Assembly (NCBI RefSeq): GCF_029867415.1
Contig: NW_026705293.1
Span: 62,001 to 126,000 of the forward strand
Source of the DNA: Vicia villosa
Taxonomy: Eukaryota; Streptophyta; Magnoliopsida; Fabales; Fabaceae
Direction of reading: 5' to 3'
Length of the DNA stretch: 64,000 nt
The translations under genes were made by a program, and so were the position numbers. Every line of letters begins with the position of its first letter. Within the stretch, counting starts at the first letter, position 1. The notes below the pieces were generated by a model that was not told the origin of the DNA, did not search any database, and was given only the letters and a program-made list of their open reading frames with translations. This document shows, one piece after another, positions 1-11,457 of the stretch.

Positions 1-559
1 TAAACAAATATGAAAAAAACAAACAAAATGGATGATACAGAACAACCATAATAGGTATAAAGTAACCATACAAAATTAAGTGTGTCAACTAACGATCACA
101 AATAAAGGAAACACGCCAAATAGAAAGATTTAGAAACAGATGAGCAAGGAAGTGTGAAAGTGAACAACATCTATCATGTACCACTTATAACACCAACTTT
201 ATGTCAATGATATACAAAGTCTTCAAGATCAAGATACAATACAAGCAAAGGCTAGTTACATGGCCCTTAACAAGGTAGCCAAATAAGTTGCTGAGTTTCA
301 AGTAAGCCTTACTGATACATTCTCCACAGATACTGGTAAGAGTTTTCTACAAACCAAAATGCAAGAGACAAGCCCGAAAAATTTCTCTATATAGTACCAA
401 ACTGTGAAACAAAGTTTTCACCTCAAGGATAAAGCACATATAGCCTATACTCTTGCAACCAGTAACCATCTTCTTCCAAAACTCCTGAGGAATAGTTACC
501 CTCACGTATAACCAAAAATCAAATACTAATCAAAAAACGAGGCACGGATGGTGTGAAAA
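1..559. other. 3' flank of host gene, no gene seen
   Basis: No coding region is supported here. The stretch lies just downstream of the stop codon of the minus-strand gene at 560-3543, so part of it is probably that gene's 3' untranslated region. I saw no clear AATAAA signal on the minus strand. Confidence 0.5.
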
Positions 560-3543
560 CTATCGAGCGCGGAAATCCCTTTTTCTACTTTGCTCTCTCT
601 TCCAATAATGACCTGTTTGACTATCACCCCTTTGAAATTGAGATCCATTATAGCCTGAATTATGTCTGTTGTAGCCTTCTCTCATTTGCTGGTAACTCTG
701 ATTCCCACCAGTCCAACCTCCTCCGTTGTTCCTTCGAAATTGTGAATCGCTTGAAACATAAGCTTTTTCTTGTTGCTTCCATCTTGGTACATTCGTGCCG
801 CCGCTGTTTCCCCATCCTGTGTTCATTTGAACTACATTTTGTTTACTAGAGTTGTATTCCCAAGAGTTTCCAATATTAGCCGAATTGTTTAATTGTTGCT
901 GCCACCAAGAACTGTCCTTAGCTTTGCCCCATCCTTTATCGTTCGGTGAGCATCCAGAATTCCAATATCCGCACGGATTATTATGGTGTCTTCCTTCTTT
1001 CCAACCCCCCGACTTATCATGACCACCTTCCCAAGCATTGTCAGTTGGTCTTTGATTTCCATGAAAGAAGCTACTCTGCCAGGGATCGTTTGTAGTAATC
1101 ACATTTTCAGAATTATCATGATGATCCCATTGGTTTTGTCCTTGGACTATATTATTTTCTACACTTCTGCCAAGAGATTTTGCAGCACATTCCCAAGGAT
1201 CTTCACCATCAACTGAAATCTTTGTTCTCTTATTTTTTAAGACGTTCTCTTGTTCTTCTTCAACTTGCTCTTCTTCATCGGGGAGAGCAAAGTGTGCGTT
1301 ATCTATTTCCTTGATCAGTTCAGGGTCAATACAAGGATTCCAATCTACTTTCTCAATATAAGCATCTGGATCAGGCGGAGAAATGTCACAGGGAAGGTTG
1401 TTGATTTTCGCCCAGTACTGTTTTTTGGCATTTTGAAATGCTTCTTCGGCACCTGAATCCTTCCAATCGAGCACATTTTGGTGGCAGTAGATCAGCTTTT
1501 TGGAATCAACAATCTTCTGCCATGCTACACATCCACTCAAAGTGCAATATTTCTTCTCCCATAAAGGTATTCCGTCGTGCCGAAACTCTAACAAAGTTGA
1601 AAAACAATAAATTCAGTACATTAGTTATAGAGTTACAGTGGAAAACAGTATCATAAGAAAATATCACCAGTTTTCAGGAATAAAATATACAGTTAAAGAA
1701 GATCCAACCACTTGTAACCAAAAATACAAAAAAGAAAAATCACAAAAGCCATGTCAAGAAATCATATGAAAGTTTACGCAATATCTGAATTTTTTCTTAA
1801 ACTTTGACAACCAGCACCTAGCGAACCACATCAGTGATGTAGAGTTGTCACCTGATATGTATTGGAATTTTATTCAAATGAATTAGGGAAAATTTCCCCT
1901 GTTTGTCTGCACCTCCTAATGTCAAAAGGCCTCAGTTTTAACTTTTAACAATTTGACTCAAGACCCTTTTCATCTCCTCTCTTGTATTATTTATATACAT
2001 TGTAAATAATATGCTCTATCTCTTTAACTATTTGAATCTAATAACTATCTAGTTGAGCAATGATACAACTGTTACCATTTTTGCCAGCAATCTTTTATAG
2101 ATACTGCACCACCAACTGCATGTAGCAGTTATGGTTGTGGAAGATATGTCAGTTTGCATGAGAGCCAGAGGTGTGTCAGTGGTCACGATCCATCCCCTTC
2201 TGTGAGAGGGCTCAAACACCCTTTTATTATCTGTTCCAGCCTCGTACTACGACAAGGAGATGTTTCAGTCAACAATTCTATTTTCACTCCGTCCCTTCCT
2301 TACTGTGATTCCAGTCTCTAAACTACCCGTTCTTTGTGTTCCATTTTGGCCTTAGTTTCATTTTCACCAATGTATCATCAGGTTCTTCCTCTTCCATATT
2401 CATCAAAATACTTGTTTCTCTTACTGTCTTTGCTAGGAACCTAACACCTAACAATCTTTGTCTCCATCAGCCAATTGTTTCCTATCATCCTCCCTAGCAG
2501 CATTTTCAGCCTCTTAAATTTCTTCCACCCTTTACATGATCCCCTCCCAGCCTACTTTATTGATTTCCTGCACCCTTGCCACATTCTTTGGAATTCCCAT
2601 TATCTGTTCGAGCAAAACTGCTCTTAAATCTACCAACTATTTCATTATAACTACCTAATTCCTGGGTCACCTAAAACCTCTAAATCACTTCTTTAACAAA
2701 TACTAATACACCAATATCGAATACAGAATGGCCTTCGCAACAACTACAATCACAATACCTCTCTTTAAAGCAAGAAAACAAGTCTACCCAAGTTTTACAA
2801 ACCTGATAAATACAAGATTAAGAGTTTCAATTTAAACCTAAAACCTCCCTAAAACTTCAAACACATCCACAACCATGAAAGGGCTAAATCAAACCATCGA
2901 ACGAGAATCTTAACAGTCTCAGGCACAAAAGAAACAGATTCAACATTACATCTCCTCTCACTACACTCCATCAAACAACCTATACATCTACCACATTCAA
3001 ATGTTCACTTTAAACGCTTTGCATGCAAAATGATTAAAACCACAAACATATCATTCCAATTATGAATCAATTTTCTTAAACCAAAAATCATCACTTTTTT
3101 ACACCAATGTCTTAAAAACCAACCCAGAAATCAATCCAACAAAACCTCTTCATAATGGTTCAACATCTTTAAACGGTTCCAAACCCAACAAAAACAAAAT
3201 CACACCGTTCAAACAACCAAAAATACAGACAATGTGTGACACACCTGAACCAATTGATTAAAAAAACACTTAATTTGATTCTATTTCTAAAACAATCCCA
3301 CAACAACCCTTTCTCTTAACCTAGGTTTTCTACCTAACCAATCCAAATTCCACAAAAAAAAAACCCTTTTCTTATCCCAAACAAAGAAAGAACATCATAA
3401 AAAACCGTAAAAACAACAATAAATAACAAAAAGAAAAAGAAAACGAAATTACCAGGAAGAGGGGCTTTGATGTCGTAGTAAACAGAAGGACGATCGGGAG
3501 ATCTACGACGGAAGAACCTCGGACGATGATTCCATTTCCCCAT
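560..3543 (-). CDS. Host gene, two exons: Trp/Gly/Asn-rich plant protein of unknown function
   Basis: Exon 1 is 3543-3453 and exon 2 is 1587-560. The donor reads CCTG|GTAATTTC and the acceptor TTTGTTAG|AG, and joining them keeps the frame, giving 372 residues ending at TAG (560-562). I chose the ATG at 3541-3543 because a TATA box lies about 155 bp upstream; the frame is open further upstream, but those codons precede the likely transcription start. Residues 7-18 are basic (RPRFFRRRSPDR). Residues 31-130 look like a folded region with several Trp and Cys (WEKKYC, VDWNPCIDPE), followed by an acidic DEEEQVEEEQE stretch. From about residue 150 to the end it is low-complexity Trp/Gly/Asn/Gln/Ser with GW or WG pairs near residues 225, 249, 288 and 321, and a basic C-terminus. 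I recognise no named family; the tail suggests RNA or protein-scaffold binding, which is inference. It is the only gene here that looks intact and host-derived. Confidence 0.82.
1588..3452 (-). other. Intron of the host gene (1.87 kb)
   Basis: The intron is bounded by GT (3452-3451) and AG (1589-1588) on the minus strand and is phase 1. It is AT-rich. Apart from the splice sites I saw no conserved element, gene or clear transposon in it. Confidence 0.75.
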
Positions 3544-3695
3544 TTTTCTTTGAATTTTTTGGCAATTTTTGTATTTATTCAAGAAATTGCAACGACGATT
3601 TTGAAAAGTGGGAAAGTTGAAAAGAAACTGAAGAGTTTTGAAACGGTTGTTTGTGGCAGTGAAATCGCTTCTTAGGATTTTACAGAAAATCCAGC

Positions 3696-3703
3696 TATTT
3701 ATA
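3696..3703 (-). promoter_or_regulatory. TATA box of the host gene
   Basis: On the minus strand this reads TATAAATA, about 155 bp upstream of the chosen ATG. A start about 30 bp further on would give a 5' UTR of roughly 120 nt. The position supports using the ATG at 3541-3543. Confidence 0.55.
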
Positions 3704-3744
3704 AACGACTCGTCAGGTACTGTTTTCAGAAGAGTCGAATGTGC

Positions 3745-3750
3745 CACGTG
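3745..3750. promoter_or_regulatory. G-box CACGTG upstream of the host gene
   Basis: A palindromic CACGTG lies about 42 bp upstream of the TATA box, in the context GCCACGTGTTG. This core is known in plants as a site for bHLH and bZIP factors, and ACGTG is also the abscisic-acid response core. That it regulates the host gene is inference from position. Confidence 0.4.
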
Positions 3751-4139
3751 TTGTGGTTATGTATCCAAAGGTACTTGTAGTTGTTATTGTTGTTGTTGAG
3801 AAACATAATCTTGTTTCTTTAATTTTACAAACAAACAAAAAAAAAAGTGTATAATAGGAAAAGAAGAGAATTTTGGAAATTAAATAAATTTTGTGATTTA
3901 AAATTTAAATGTTAGTGAAAGATATAGTGTGCTATAAGTAAAATTACCTCATAAGTCCCAACAAAATATGAAAAGATTTGTCCGTTGAATCAGTTTCACT
4001 TGGTCAAAGTTGAACGGGTCTGCAATAAGTTAAATTGATCGATTTTTATTATTTGAGAAATTGCTATTTCGATCATTGCCCTATTATGATTAGTGAGAAA
4101 ATTCAAAACTAAGGACTGAAACCATTATGTCTGTTTAAT

Positions 4140-5830
4140 TATTGGAAAGAGATGTATTTGGAGGTTGTTGGAAGTCCAAGGATGGGGTGGGTATGTACTT
4201 AAAGAGAAGATAAAGATGATTAAGAGACAGATCAAAGAGTGGAGCGAGAGTCATGCTATAAACTTGGACGAAAAAATAGAAGAGGCAAAGAAGAAATTAA
4301 ATGAATTGGAGTTAAAAAGTGAAGCTTCAGAACTAACCACAGAGGAGGTAATATCTAAAAAAGAAACGTAGCTATTTTCATGGCTTAGGATGAAGACAAT
4401 CATTATGTGGCAAACATCTCGGATGAAATGGCTTAAATAAGGGGATGTCAATACAAAATTCTTTAATTGGTGTATCATAAACAGAATGAAGATCAATGAG
4501 ATTACATGTATAGAGACACAAGACTAAAAGCTAACAGGAGTTCAGGAGGTTAAGCAAGGAATTTTCGAAGAAATAGAATGGTGAATAGGCCGGATTTTAG
4601 TGATGCGGAATTCAAGAGGATTGGTTGGGAGGATAATGATGATCTTATAGTAGAACTTAGTGTTGACGAGATCAGAAGAGCTGTCTGGGACTGCGATATC
4701 TCGAAGAGTCCTGAACCAGATGGTTTAAATTTTGGGTTTATCAAAGAGTTTTGGGATGTGATTAAAGAAGACTTTGTTCGATTCGTCTCTGAATTTCATT
4801 TGAGTGGTTAGTTAGTTCGGGGAGAAAATAGTACCTTCTTAACTCTAATTCCAAAAGTTGAGAATCTAGTGAAGTTGAATAAATTCAGACCCATATCGCT
4901 TATTGGATGCATGTACAAAGTTCTAGCTAAAATTCTTGCAAATAGGTTAAAGAAAGTGGTTAATAAAGTTATATCAGAATCCCAATCTTCTTTCTTGAAG
5001 GGAAGACAAATGCTTGATAGTATTCTTATCGCAAACGAGTTAACGGACGATGCTAAGAGGACAGGGAAAGAAGTCTTATTCTTCAAAGCTGATTTTGAAA
5101 ACGCATACGATTCGGTGGATTGGAATTTTCTTGATATAATGATGGAAAAAATGGGATTCAATGAAAAGTGGAGAGGTTGGATTTCCAAATGTTTACAATC
5201 TGCCTTCGTGTCAGTATTAATAAACAGTTGCCCTACTAAAGAATTTATGATGGAGAGAGGTTTGAGACAAGGGGGTCCTTTATCCCCTTTTCTCTTTTTG
5301 TTGGTGGAAGAAGGCTTTAATACAATGATGGTGAAAAGCATCCAAATGAAGCTTTTTGATGAGTATGAGGTTGGTAAAGGGGATGTGAAAGTGTCGCATA
5401 TCCAATATGTCGGTGATACTATCATTGTGGGGAAGAGGAGTTGGAAGAACATTTGGGCTATCAAGGCAACCCTTCAACTTTTTGAGTTGATATCAGCACT
5501 TAAAGTATAATTTCACAAGAGTTCGTTGATCGGAGTTAACATCAATCTTTCTTTGTCGGAAGAGGCCGCTGAGGTTCTAAATTGCAAGGTTGGGTTTGCC
5601 CCATTCAAATAACTAGGACTCCTGGTAGGAGATAACCACGAGAGGGTGAGAGCGTGGAAGTCATTGGTTGATACAGTGTGATGTAGGATGGCCTCTTGGA
5701 ATAATAATTATCTATGAATTGGTGGTCATATAATCCTCATGAAGCCATCTTTTATTCTCTACCCATCTACTACCTTTCTTTCTTTAAGGCTCCGTCAGGT
5801 ATCATTTCTCATTGTTATATAATGGAATTA
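4140..5830 (+). pseudogene. LINE (non-LTR retrotransposon) fragment with dead reverse transcriptase
   Basis: Three translated blocks match the order in plant L1-type LINEs: a linker with KEKIKMIKRQIKEWSE (4165-4370), the RT N-terminus with LSVDEIRRAVWDCD and KSPEPDGLNFGF (4578-4808), and the RT core (4869-5510). The core shows KFRPISLIGCMYKVLAKILA, FKADFENAYDSVDW and GLRQGGPLSPFLF. The second and third blocks share a frame interrupted by TAG at 4809-4811; the linker is in another frame. The catalytic YADD-type box reads QYVGDT, so the paired Asp is lost. Weak similarity to the thumb region continues to about 5830 with more stops. The endonuclease part is missing. This is an old 5'-truncated copy; both ends are approximate. 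Confidence 0.85.
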
Positions 5831-7744
5831 GGATAAATTAAATAAGATAACCTTTGTTTCATCACAAAAACACGATAACCTCTGCTTCTTGCCTCATATG
5901 GGATCTGGAAGATGAGTTTTTTCTTTGTGTCTGAGACTGTAATGCTTCTAGAAACCTTGACTTAATCTTTAGATTATTTCATACATACTTTTTTTAATTC
6001 AGGATACTAATGTTTGGCTTAGAAATAGAAGCTCTAACAAGTGATATGTGCAACAAAATCTAGTGATTTATAGAAACACAAACACTACATGTATCTCCCA
6101 TGATCTTATTCCCTTTGCTTGCTACTTTGTGTGTGAGTTTGACATGTTGACATGCTTCCGGATTTGTGTTGTTATTAATGTGTCGGTGTTGTGTCGACGA
6201 CGAGATTTAACATAGATTTGAGGGGAAGAAGACCATTTTCATTTCAATTATTAATGTGTCGGTGTTGTGTAACTATTATTGTAGTGAGTTTGGTTGTGTT
6301 TTCACTCTTGTTTGTTTAACTCTGTGGAATAACTTAAAAGAAGTGAAAACAAACAACTTATAGCTTATATGAGAACAATTTGACTTTATTTAATCTTTTG
6401 ATATGGAAATAGCTTATTCATAACCACTTGTATGATTAGCACTTGATTAAGCTGTTGGATAACGAATAGTGTCTATTTGCATTTTGTATCTACTCTTAGT
6501 CCTTTGAGATTGGTTTGATGATTAAGTTTTCTTTGGTGTCTGGAATTCATTTTATGACTTAGAATTAATTTCAAAATGTTTATGGGATGAATCTGTTAGT
6601 TTAATCTGTTGTGATTTTTTTTCATTGTCTTTATTTAAGTTATGGGAATAGTCCAATGGTGAAATTGTGATTCTAGTTTTTAGTTATTATTGTATATAAC
6701 TGAAATGGTGTGCGTCGTCAATCTAAATCAAAGAACTTCTTGGTGCTTATTACATTTTATTTGAACATTAAGAACTTACAGTGTTGATGTATTATTACTC
6801 TGTGTTCTGTTAACTGCACTCAATAAGTTTATGGATTGAGTAGTAATAAGTTAGTAGTATACTGTTAAACTAAAATGCCAATGGCATTAGAAAATATCAG
6901 CTTGTTATGTTATTCAAATGCTATAGCATTGATCTGAAAAGTTTATTATATGGACAAAACCTGTTCCCGAGTATTTAACCAAATGAATATCAGCTTGTAA
7001 ATTCGGGTGTTTGTAGTTACTAGCTACTTGATAATTGATTTCATATCATATTAAATAATTGAGTTCTAGATTGGGGTTTTTTTGATATTGTGTTAGTAGT
7101 GGTATATTTAACTGCATCGTGTGTGTTTAATTTTACAGTTACTTTGAAGGCTCTGGTTTCTACTTGTACAACGCCGATTCAAACCTACCCGTCTCCCACA
7201 TCAAGTCCAACTCAGGTTACTAGCCCTTTCTTCTTGCTTATAGTTTGTTGTTTTCTGCTTATAGTTTATTGTTTATGGTTCTATTTAATTTCAATTTAGT
7301 GTCTCTCAACCAGTTTTTTGGTTTGTGGACTTATATTACCTTGAAATAAGGTAATGTCTTCTTTAAGAAATCGGGGGTAGGCTGAAATAAGGTATTGTCT
7401 TCTTTTAGAGACTCAAACAATCGAGACAACTGTAACTTCCTATCTTTAGCTAACTACCAACTTAACCAATATGAAAGCTATAGGATCTCATTAGGTATTG
7501 CTTAAGTGTTGCTTATTCACGGTAGTATATTTTTGTACTATAGTTGCATAACATTCTATTTCAAGACTTGAGTGGTTTGACAAGATTTATTTCTATTATT
7601 CACAATTTATAGGATCTCATTAGGTATTCTGATCAAGACATAATGATGATAGCTATTTCTTATCTTGACAGAATTCCTTAGTACCTGATAGAGAAACCAA
7701 GAAGCAAAAGCATTTGTTTAGCTTAATTAAGACATAGATTAAAC
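5831..7744. other. Unassigned AT-rich spacer, probably partly the 5' non-coding region of CACTA-A
   Basis: No gene is recognised. The last part resembles the sequence before the tnp2 start in CACTA-B (near 48190-48264), with a shared TTTAATTAAGACAT...ATGGATGAATT...AAACCGATT pattern, so at least the 3' end belongs to CACTA-A. I could not find the 5' terminus of that element: a CACTAC at 6084 does not have flanks matching the right end. An exon-like island at 7139-7215 is reported separately. Confidence 0.5.
7139..7215 (+). other. Exon-like island, possible captured host exon
   Basis: A 77-nt stretch lies between a strong acceptor (TTTTACAG at 7131-7138) and a donor (CTCAG|GTTAC at 7216). One frame is fully open and reads FEGSGFYLYNADSNLPV followed by SHIKSNS. 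Composition is less AT-rich than the flanks. I do not recognise the peptide. It may be a spliced 5' exon of the CACTA transcript or a captured fragment of a host gene. Confidence 0.3.
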
Positions 7745-7748
7745 ATGG

Positions 7749-10700
7749 ATGAATTCAAACCGATTGTCGAAAGAGTACGAGAAAGGGGTATGGGAATTCG
7801 TTAAGTTTGCGGTTGCGCACTCCAAAGACCCGATTCGAATGTCGTGTCCTTGCTTGGGTTGCTGTTATGGGGGTAAGGTTGACGGGAATAAGTTGGCATC
7901 GCATTTACTACGGTTTGGAATTGATAGAAGTTATACATGTTGGACAATGCATGGTGAGAAAAGTAATGGGAATGTTGAGTCGAGGTGTAATACGAAGTAT
8001 GCTTCAAACGACAATTTCACAGACACATATGATTATGATCGAGTCGAAGAGATTGCAGAAGCGCTTGAAGAAGATCTTGAGGATTGTCCCAAAATGTTCG
8101 AGAGGTTGGTAAGCGATGCAGAGAAACCGTTGTATGAGGGTTGTACAAAATTCACAAGATTGTTTGTGGTGTTAAAGTTGTACAACTTAAAGGTGGACAA
8201 TGGATGATCGGATAAAAGTTTCACAGAGTTATTAGCCCTTATGAAAGATATGCTACCAAATGATAATGTTCTTCCCAATCGAACGTATGAGGCCAAAAAG
8301 ATGTTGTCCTCTATTGGCATGAGCTATGATAAGATACATGCATGTCCAAACGATTGCGTTTTGTTTCGAAACGAGTATGCAGCATTGAATGATTGTCCTA
8401 AATGCGGTGCCCCTCGATATAAGAAAAAGTTGTCTCCGGCCAAAGTCTTATGGTATTTTCCTATAATTCCGAGATTTAGACGCATGTATCGTAGTGAAAC
8501 CGATTCAAAACACTTGACTTGGCATGCAGATGAAAGAATTATTGATGGAAAGTTGCGACATCCGGCAGACTCACCACAGTGGATGAAAGTTGATACTGAT
8601 TATCCTGAATTTGGAAAAGAAGCAAGAAACCTTCGCTTGTCATTGTCTACTGATGGAATGAACCCGCATGGTATTCAAAGTATCTCGCATAGCACATGGC
8701 CTGTGATTCTTATGATTTATAACCTACCTCCGTGGCTATGTATGAAGCGTAAGTACATGATGTTATCTATGCTAATTTCTGGGCCTAAATAACCAGGGAA
8801 TGACATAGACGTATACTTGGCACCGTTAATCGAAGATTTAAAGTTTTTGTGGGAGAACGGTGTGGAGGTTTACGATGGGTATAGGAAAGAAAGTTTCAAC
8901 TTGAGGGCGATGTTGTTTGGAACAATTAATGATTTTCCAGCATACGGAAATCTATCCGGGTACAGCAATAAAGGTCAAAAGGCGTGTCCTGTTTGTGAAG
9001 ATGAAACCGATACGACACGATTGGAGCTTTGTCAGAAGAATGTCTTTCTCGGCCATCGTAGATTCTTAAATTCTAATCATCACTACCGTGGGTGGAGAAA
9101 AGCATTCAATGGAAAGGCCGAACATCGTACATCCCCGCCTTTTTTGTCAGGTGATCAAATTTTTGAAAAGGTGAAAGATGTGAGAACTCAGTTTGGCAAG
9201 CCTTTTGCACATTCACTTGTCAAGGGTGGGTGGAAGAAGAAGTCAATTTTGTTTTAACTTCCATATTGGAAGTCGTTGTACGTAAGACATTTCCTGGATG
9301 TTATGCATACTGAAAAAAATGTATTTGACAGCGTCATAGGTGCGTTACTCAATATACAAGGAAAGTCTAAGGATGGCCTTAACATAAGGAAGGACATGGT
9401 AAACATGGGAGTGAGAACTGAATTGGGACCTGTGACGAAAGGAAGACGAACATATCTGCCACATGCTGTTTACACTCTATCTAGAAAGGAGAAGAAAACA
9501 TTGTGTAAGTTCCTCAGTGAAGTTAAAGTTCCAAAAGGCTACTCTTCAGATATTAGAAGACTTGTGTCCATGAAAGACCTCAAGTTAAAGAGTTTGAAGA
9601 CGCATGATTGCCATGTTATAATGGAACATTTTTTACCAATAGGTATACGTTCTATTCTGCCAGAAAAAGTAAGAAGCGCAATAACTAAGCTGTGTTTCTT
9701 CTTCAGGTCAATTTGCAATAAGGTGGTCGATCCCGCGATCTTACCAACATTGCAAAAAGAGATAGTTGTTACTTTATGTGATCTTGAAATGTATTTTCCT
9801 CCCTCGTTTTTTGACATAATGGTTCATCTAGTTGTTCATCTTGTGAAAGAGACACAATTGTGCAGACCAGCTTATATGAGATGGATGTACCCTGCTGAAC
9901 GTTATATGAAAATATTAAAAGGGTACGTGAAAAACAGAAGTCGACCGGAGGGTTGTATTGCCGAACGATACATTTTTGAAGAAACGGTTGAGTTTTGTAC
10001 TGAATATCTCTCAAATGTTCAATCAATTGGACTCCTCAAATCTCATATTGTCGAAAAAAAAGAAGGAAAAAGGCTAATTGGAAATAAAGTTGTGACAATA
10101 TCAATGGTCGAACGGGATCAAGCGCACTTGTATGTTCTGCACAATGAGATTGAGGTTGAGCCGTATGTTGAAATGCACAAGGTTGTTCTCCGAGATTTAA
10201 ATCCGAATAGAAATGAGAACTGGATAGTACGAGAGCACAATCGAAGTTTCATACCGTGGTTTAGGGAAGATATTTATTCAAAGTATCGTTCAGATCCTGC
10301 TTCGGTAGCAGAAAGGTTGAGATGTTTAGCCTATGGTCCAAGTATAATTGTGTTTTCTTATAGCGCATACGCAATTAATGGATACACATTTTATACCAAA
10401 GAACAGGATGATAAAAGTACTATGCAAAATAGTGGTGTTACCTTGGTAGCTGAAGCAATGCACATATCAAGTGCGAATGACTTAAATCCGAAATTTGCAA
10501 ATTTGTCATATTTTGGGGTTATCGAGCGCATTTTGGTGTTTGATTACGCAAAGTTTCAAATTCCTATATTTGGTTGCAAGTGGGTTGATAATAATAATAA
10601 TGGCATACGAATGGATAAGTCAGGATTTTTGCAAGTGGATCTCAACAGGGTGGGGTACAAAGATGAGCCTTTCATTCTAGCCTCTCAAGCTAAACAAGTG

Positions 10701-10949
10701 TTCTATGTCAATGATCCGACAAGTACGAAATGGTCTATAGTGCTTTTATCAAACAAAATAGTTGATGAAAACATTGGAGATCAAGGTGATATTGGTGTTG
10801 GCATTGAATCTTGTACAAGAAACGATCAAGATGAGAACGAATCTTGTACTAGAAATGATCATAATGAGGGTATTTGGATCAATCCAACCGTCCGCGTTGT
10901 TAAGAGACGCGTAGCACACAATCCTACCAAGAAAAGAAAGAGACGTTAG
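7749..10949 (+). pseudogene. tnp2-type CACTA transposase, three nonsense codons
   Basis: The family cuts and pastes CACTA elements in the nucleus. A single frame runs through the whole region but is stopped by TGA at 8205-8207, TAA at 8790-8792 and TAA at 9255-9257. The blocks come in the usual order: an N-terminal transposase-associated domain (SCPCLGCCYGGKVDG, then HLLRFGIDRSYTCWTMHGE), the Tnp2 core (PNDCVLFRNEYAALNDCPKC, STDGMNPHG, PGNDIDVYLAPLIEDLK), a DUF4218-like block (VRHFLDVMHTEKNVFDSVIG, PAYMRWMYPAERYMKILKGY) and a DUF4216-like C-terminus (FPVFGCKW-type motif seen as IPIFGCKWVDN). The end is basic (VKRRVAHNPTKKRKRR), like a nuclear localisation signal. Without the stops the frame would be about 1,066 codons, a usual length. 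The ATG at 7749 is preceded by an out-of-frame ATG at 7745. Confidence 0.9.
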
Positions 10950-11457
10950 TGAAAAAGGTAATAGTATACATATTTCGACTAATGTTATATATTCAATTTG
11001 TATAGTTTTTTCAATTTCTATTCCGATTGTTACAATACTTATTCAATTTTGGTGCATATTTTCGTTTTGTACATAACTTTTGAACCATGTATCCGTTTGT
11101 CGACTTCTTTACATGTAACTATACTATTTTGACAATTCCGGAGCTGCTCATTCACTTATCTTTACATTTCGGGACTGTTTTTTTATCGGTTTTGGTTCTG
11201 CCCGTGATTAAAAGTCGGGCTTAGGGTCTGAATTTCGGAAAACCGACTTCATTTTTGAGTCCGTGAGGACGTTTTACCGTAGCCATGTAAATTTCGTTCA
11301 ATTCCGACAACTTTCTTTTTTTGACGCTTATTCTAATTTCATCGATTTCGATTCCGATTTACTTGTACATGCATGGTTTGACTTCCATTTGACTTGTATA
11401 GATTGTTAGCTTATTAATAATGTACTAATGTGCTTTAGTTTGTTTTATACAGGTTCA
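10950..11457 (+). other. Spacer between the two CACTA-A genes
   Basis: This is an AT-rich spacer of about 500 bp with no coding potential. It ends in an acceptor-like TTTTATACAG (ending 11452) five bases before the ATG of the second gene, suggesting that this gene has an upstream non-coding exon. Confidence 0.5.

Noticed and set aside
3334..3747. Longer 137-codon N-terminus for the host gene
   Set aside because: It would begin upstream of the TATA box and read through the exon 1 donor into the intron.
6084..6103. 5' terminus of CACTA-A at CACTACATGTATC
   Set aside because: Bases flanking it (AAA) do not match those after the right terminus (GGA), and no subterminal repeats follow.
7801..8320. 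Small ORFs on the opposite strand of tnp2
   Set aside because: Shadows of the transposase frame without own motifs.
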